From the NCBI RefSeq assembly GCF_002775205.1, contig NC_036450.1, forward strand, positions 8,244,479 to 8,308,478: a DNA stretch of 64,000 nt, written 5' to 3'. Of the stretch, positions 59,948 to 64,000 are shown in pieces (positions within the stretch are counted from its first letter, which is position 1; every line of letters begins with the position of its first letter). The translations under genes were made by a program, and so were the position numbers. Under the pieces are notes generated by a model. That model was given only the letters and a program-made list of their open reading frames with translations, ran no database searches and was not told the origin of the DNA. Origin of the DNA: Xiphophorus maculatus (taxonomy: Eukaryota; Chordata; Actinopteri; Cyprinodontiformes; Poeciliidae).

Positions 59948-60140
59948 CCTTCTTCGTATTGCTCACTGTGTTGCTTCGGGCCTTCGACCCACACACTGCA
60001 TCATCTCCGAAGGCACTGGATTGTTACTTTTGAGGGGGCTGGATGCAAGTCTGTTAGCAACGGCTGATTACCCACAATTCTTCACTCAGTGGAGGATGAA
60101 ACTGATGCAGACAGCAACCATGTCTGAGGCTTTAGCCTGA
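59948..60140 (+). CDS. Unidentified terminal exon (63 codons)
   Basis: A long pyrimidine tract ending cttgcag (acceptor to 59947) is followed by a frame open for 63 codons to TGA (60138-60140). It is richer in GC than the flanks. The peptide looks protein-like: it begins LLRIAHCVASGLRPTHCIIS, continues with a glycine/leucine segment and DYPQFFTQW, and ends in MSEALA. An ATTAAA near 60260 could be the poly(A) signal. I do not recognise the family and found no upstream exon with matching phase (phase 1 into the exon). It would be the last exon of a plus-strand gene lying opposite pla2g1b, or a pseudogene scrap. Confidence 0.35.
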
Positions 60141-60821
60141 TAAGATTCAACAACTCTCAGTTTGAGGTTCTAAGTAATCTCCTTTGGCGACCAGAGAAGA
60201 CTCTGATATTAATCACTCTGCCCCTCTGCACCTGTCTGTCTTCCCATAGTCAAGTTTTGATTAAAGCCTGAGGATTTCTCTTTAAAAGTAAAAAAAAAAG
60301 AACAGGTCATTCTGGTCATTAATGTTAAAAAAAATACTTCAAATACATTTTCAAGCACCACTGTAACAGTTTTGGCTGCAACAACAAAAAGGTAAAACAT
60401 TTAACTATAATGCATTCCAATGCTTATGTTAGAAGTTTATAAAGTTAAATGTCATGTCATAAAAATGTATATGAATATCCTCTCAAAAGATATTCATAAA
60501 GAATATTTTAAATGTTTTTTATGTTTGAAGATGCCTTTCAACTTGTCTAATTTAATATAACAAATCATCTCTAACAAACTGTAAAGAATTACAATTTTGT
60601 GATTATGTTTAAATCTCATAAAAATCGCATCATTATTAAGTCCTTCATTCATCCCACTTCATTCATTGTTCAACTTGGATTGACATGAACAGGTGAGGGA
60701 TTTTTAACAGGTTTGGTCTAATTTTTCTATTTCATGGAAGAAACTCAAAAACGATTGGAGGACATATTCTACACACTTGGTGTATAGTTCATGCACAGAC
60801 TACTGGAATGAAACGTAGCCA
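60141..60821. other. Non-coding stretch, includes prkab1 3' UTR
   Basis: The right part should be the 3' untranslated region of prkab1 (minus strand). I saw no clear AATAAA on that strand. Confidence 0.4.
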
Positions 60822-63792
60822 TTAGATGGGCTTATACAATAAAGTGGTGACATACTTCTTCTTATACCGATGTGTTGCACTAAGCACCATCACTCCATCC
60901 TGTGACAAAATAAACACAAGACAGAGGAAAGATTAACCTAAAAGTATTTCACTTCCACAACTTGGGGTCATCAGGAGTATAATGGATGCATATCCCTTAA
61001 CTTTTTTACATTTTCTCATGGCATATAGAATAATTACAATGTATTTTGCATGATATTTATGTGGCAAACACTCATCTAGTACTGCATCGTTGAAAAGTAG
61101 AGAATAATGCAATTTACAATCTTTTTTACAAATAAAAATCTAAAAACTGTGATGCCCAATTGTGTTTGGCTGCCCTGATTGAACTCCTCAGTGAAATCCT
61201 TATGATTCCAGTAAATATAGACAACAACACTTGACCTGTCACAGTAAAAAAAAATATGTTGCACAATAAATTGTATCACCAATTATTGCAATAAACGTTA
61301 ACATTGTTGTTTCGAGACTATTTTCAAATCACATATTGACAACGCTATAATATTGTAAGTCGGCCCTCTCAAAGACTAATAAACTTTATTTTTTTAAAGA
61401 ACACTTAACACTGGAAGTTGAAGGTATTTTAAATATCCAAATAAAACACAACAACCGAAAACAATTAAATGGATGCAAGATGTCCTATAAACAAAATTGC
61501 TATTCAAGAAAATAATCAGAATGGAAATTATTTAGCTCATTTTATGGTGCCTTTAATTGCCTTAAATCAAGTCAAAAAATGACACAAAGCAAATACCTTA
61601 ATAACTCAACATTTTGTTGGAAAGATTCAAAAACTTATCAACCACACCCTACCTTAAATGAAAAATTATGTCTAGCTTCTCCCATGTGAACTCAGCTCGT
61701 TTGTTTTTCCCCCATTAAGTATCAAACTACAGTCTCTATTTATACATTGGCCTGCACTTTCTGGCTGTTTTTCCACTTAAGAGTGGAGCAGCAAGGGAAA
61801 TGATCTGCCTTTCAGTCTGTCCTGCAATCCTTGTGCCAGCATCTTATCACTGCTGGCATTCCACAGATACGATCCGCTCTGCAGGCTGAGTACATATGCC
61901 CACTATCCATGGTAGAGGTCAACATGTTCTGGGAAAATACCCATAAAAGCTGGTCATTTCTCACAAAGATTTCCCACACCAGCAGTCGCACAGTGAGAAT
62001 ACATTGACAACAGAGAATATATATTTAGTTTTTTGTAGTTCAGTAGTTCAGAAGAGTATGAACCGTACCTTAATTGAAAGCGCGTAAAGGTGATTGAGCA
62101 TGACGTGGTTCGGCTCTGGAAGTAACGCAGGGTCACACTGAAGATAAGAAAATGGAAGAAAAGACAGTAAGTAACAAATGAAAGAAAAATACTGGAGCAG
62201 ATGTATTTTGTACTCTAGATGCACTGCGTCTAAATAGGCCAAGAGGTTTAAAACTTATAGAAAGATAAAAAAAAAAAGCAATCACACATTTTTTGGTAAA
62301 ATTTATTTAGGAAATAACAACCAGAGCAATCCTGAATTCAAATCTGATCCACTTACAGAAATTCCAGTGTCTTTGTTGAGGATGACTTGGAGGAGGTGCG
62401 GAGGGAGAATAGGTGGGGACTTAAACTTTTCGTCCTGTTTGGGAACATAAGCGTCCTGGTGATACGGGCCGGGCGGAGAGCTGGACAGGTCTAACAAAAG
62501 AAAAAAAAGAATGGTTGGACTAATACAAACCTTTTACCTTTCAAAAAATCAGAATATTATTAGGCAATCAAAAAAGTTTTGCAAAAGTATTCACATCTGT
62601 TAAATTTTTAACATTTTATCATGGTGCAACAAAGGCAACAGCTTGGCCTGTAGAATCCTTAAATAGACCATGTCTGATATAATGAAGAAAACAAATATAA
62701 AAAAGCAACGCATCCAATCTGAAAAAATCAAATGAGAAAGTTACAGAATTATATCTGTAGAGATTTAGAAAGTAATTTCAATCAATGGAGTTTATTTGTA
62801 TAGTACATTTCAGCAACCAGGCAGTTCAAAGAGCTTCACGTCATAAAAACACAAACATACAAAGTCAAAGAACACAGTCAGCAACTGAAACAAGTGCCGT
62901 CATTACACATCAAAATGTTGGTTAGTTTCTCATTTATTATGGTTCAAAAGCAACGCTAAACATGTTGGTTTTTAGTCCAGATTCAAAGGAATTAATTTCA
63001 TTTCTGAGTCTGTGTAGCTGCAGACAGACAGTGAGTGCTACTGTCTGAAAATGGAGAAAACATGGAACTGTGGTTCACAATGGCTTGTGACCTTAAGCTC
63101 CAGAGAACTTGTAATGTGCAGAAAAATAATCATTTGACGCACACCTTCAAGTCCACGTCTGAATGGCTCAAACATCTCAAGACAAAATGAACCCTTTTGA
63201 GTGGCCTAGTCAAAGTCCAGGCTTAAATGTATAGACCTTGTGCAGCATGACGTCAAAAAAGCCATTCATGCTTACAAACACATTAATTTAGCTGAATTAA
63301 AACACTTGTGTTCCAATCAGCACAGTACTCTGAAAAGATCATGCTAAAACCTGCTGGATTATGTGACCATATTTGTATTTTTCTACGCCATTAATGTGAC
63401 ATTATGCTACTGCAAAAAAGATATGCTTACGTCATTTATTAAAAAAATCTTTAGAAGGGCTTCCAAACTATCCGTTCCTGTATCTTTTACCTATATATAT
63501 ATTATTCTTATATACTTTGGCTATATTTTATATTGCCAAAGTTGAACTTGCTACAGTGTCTGATTAATCAATTTACACAGCAATAACACAAAAATAAAGA
63601 CTTCTCTGCATGGTATTAAATTTATGCTTTTAGAATCTGCTTCAGGGATTTTTTTGTGATCAGTTGTTAGCTCTCACCTGACACGTCAGAGGATTTTTGT
63701 GAGTCCACCATGAGAGCATCAAACACCTCAAAGTCAGTTTTCTTCACCTGGATGATATTATTAACGGTGCCCAGCTGGCTGGTCACAACAGG
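60822..63792 (-). CDS. prkab1: AMP-activated protein kinase beta-1 subunit, 3' part of gene
   Basis: Scaffold subunit of AMPK, the cellular energy sensor; its C-terminus holds the alpha and gamma subunits together. Four coding exons on the minus strand: 63678-63792, 62357-62490, 62069-62137, 60822-60899 (stop TAA). They join in phase (0; 1; 0; 0) to about 131 residues. Landmarks: VVTSQLGTVNNIIQVKKTDF, FDALMVDSQK, LSSSPPGPYHQ, PPILPPHLLQVILNKDTGIS, PALLPEPNHVMLNHLYALSI, and the invariant end KKKYVTTLLYKPI. 'SSSPPGPYHQ', 'DTGIS' and 'DGVMVLS' are beta-1-like; beta-2 usually has 'DTNIS' and 'DSVMVLS'. The glycogen-binding CBM48 module and N-terminus are encoded beyond the right edge, so the gene is partial here. 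Splice sites are canonical. Which teleost duplicate (a or b) cannot be told. Confidence 0.95.
60945..61100 (+). mobile_element. Tc1-like terminal fragment in prkab1 intron
   Basis: 'cttttttacattttctcatgg', a decayed 'attttatgtgatag' and 'agtactgcatcgttgaaaag' follow the order of the Tc1-like left end seen elsewhere in the window. It lies in the last intron (60900-62068). Confidence 0.45.
61101..62068. other. prkab1 intron remainder
   Basis: No exon or further repeat recognised in the rest of the last intron. Confidence 0.4.
62575..62640 (+). mobile_element. Tc1-like terminal fragment
   Basis: 'tgcaaaagtattcacatctg' and 'cattttatcatggtgcaac' match the Tc1-like left end. Lies in the prkab1 intron 62491-63677. 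Confidence 0.5.
62770..63060 (-). mobile_element. L2-related repeat, minus orientation
   Basis: 'tttatttgtatagtacatttc' and 'agcaaccaggcagttcaaag' are the reverse complement of the L2-family tail; the adjoining 'gtttttagtccagattcaaagg' block commonly travels with it in fish. Confidence 0.5.
63110..63345 (+). mobile_element. Tc1-like transposase fragment (second subfamily)
   Basis: Plus-strand 'tgaatggctcaaacatctc' (WLKHLK), 'gagtggcctagtcaaagtcc' (EWPSQSP) and 'gctgaattaaaacac' are transposase remnants from a Tc1 subfamily different from the others here. Frames broken. Confidence 0.5.
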
Positions 63793-64000
63793 CTGTGAAA
63801 AGTCATGACATGGTCAAATAAACAAACTTCACAGACAACACAAAAAGAAACCCACTAGTTAAAGCAATACCGCATTCCTTGTAATCCGAAGCCCAAGTTA
63901 ATTATTTGATCCAATAATGACCTCCCATTGTACATCTAAAAGTGATTTTAATTATAGGAGCCACCAGAAATAACTAGAGAATTTGCACTTTGTGCAAAAG
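63793..64000 (-). other. prkab1: prkab1 intron at the window edge
   Basis: Intron sequence upstream of exon 63678-63792; no further exon before the window ends. Confidence 0.5.

Noticed and set aside
1..64000. tRNA, rRNA or snRNA genes
   Set aside because: No cloverleaf or conserved rRNA/snRNA block noticed on either strand by reading; a covariance search would be decisive.

Overview
The window is from a ray-finned (teleost) fish nuclear genome. It is AT-rich, vertebrate-style DNA: genes are split by GT..AG introns, lie far apart, and sit among Tc1-like, hAT-like, L2-like and RTE-like repeats typical of teleosts. No prokaryotic, plasmid, viral, rRNA, tRNA or CRISPR features were recognised. 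I cannot name the species.

Left part (1-48.8 kb): a gene-poor stretch. Its main feature is a complete Ty3/gypsy-type chromovirus LTR retrotransposon (3869-9207). It has two LTRs of 509 bp that look identical by eye, a 5-bp target duplication (GTTCC), an open gag, an open pol in the -1 frame, and a C-terminal chromodomain. An 11-base stretch at the predicted RNA 5' end is exactly complementary to the bases just after the 5' LTR, the signature of Tf1/sushi-type self-priming. Around it are relics: RTE-like (about 9.7-10.15 kb), a hAT-type MITE (12539-13016), an almost full-length dead Tc1-like element (15527-17137), more Tc1 pieces (1.5, 18.3, 34.8, 39.3 kb), L2-like 3' tails, and a broken coiled-coil reading frame (41.4-42.2 kb). 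A CpG-rich patch at about 22.0-22.4 kb holds a possible orphan first exon on the minus strand.

Right part (48.9-64 kb) holds three recognisable genes. A plus-strand glycogen-targeting subunit of protein phosphatase 1 (PPP1R3C-like; coding exons 49243-49256 and 50196-51186) has an RVxF motif and a CBM21 domain. A minus-strand group IB secreted phospholipase A2 (pla2g1b) is complete in four exons (56639-57785) and encodes 149 aa with signal peptide, activation site, Ca-binding loop and His-Asp active site. A minus-strand AMPK beta-1 subunit gene (prkab1) is present only as its last four coding exons (60822-63792); the rest runs off the right edge. A well-formed but unidentified plus-strand terminal exon (59948-60140) lies between the last two.

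PPP1R3C-like and prkab1 both act on glycogen and energy metabolism, and pla2g1b is a digestive enzyme. Their closeness may be chance. I saw no convincing new multi-gene system. The most informative signals are the intact self-priming chromovirus and a recurrent class of short perfect hairpins (10-14 bp stems).
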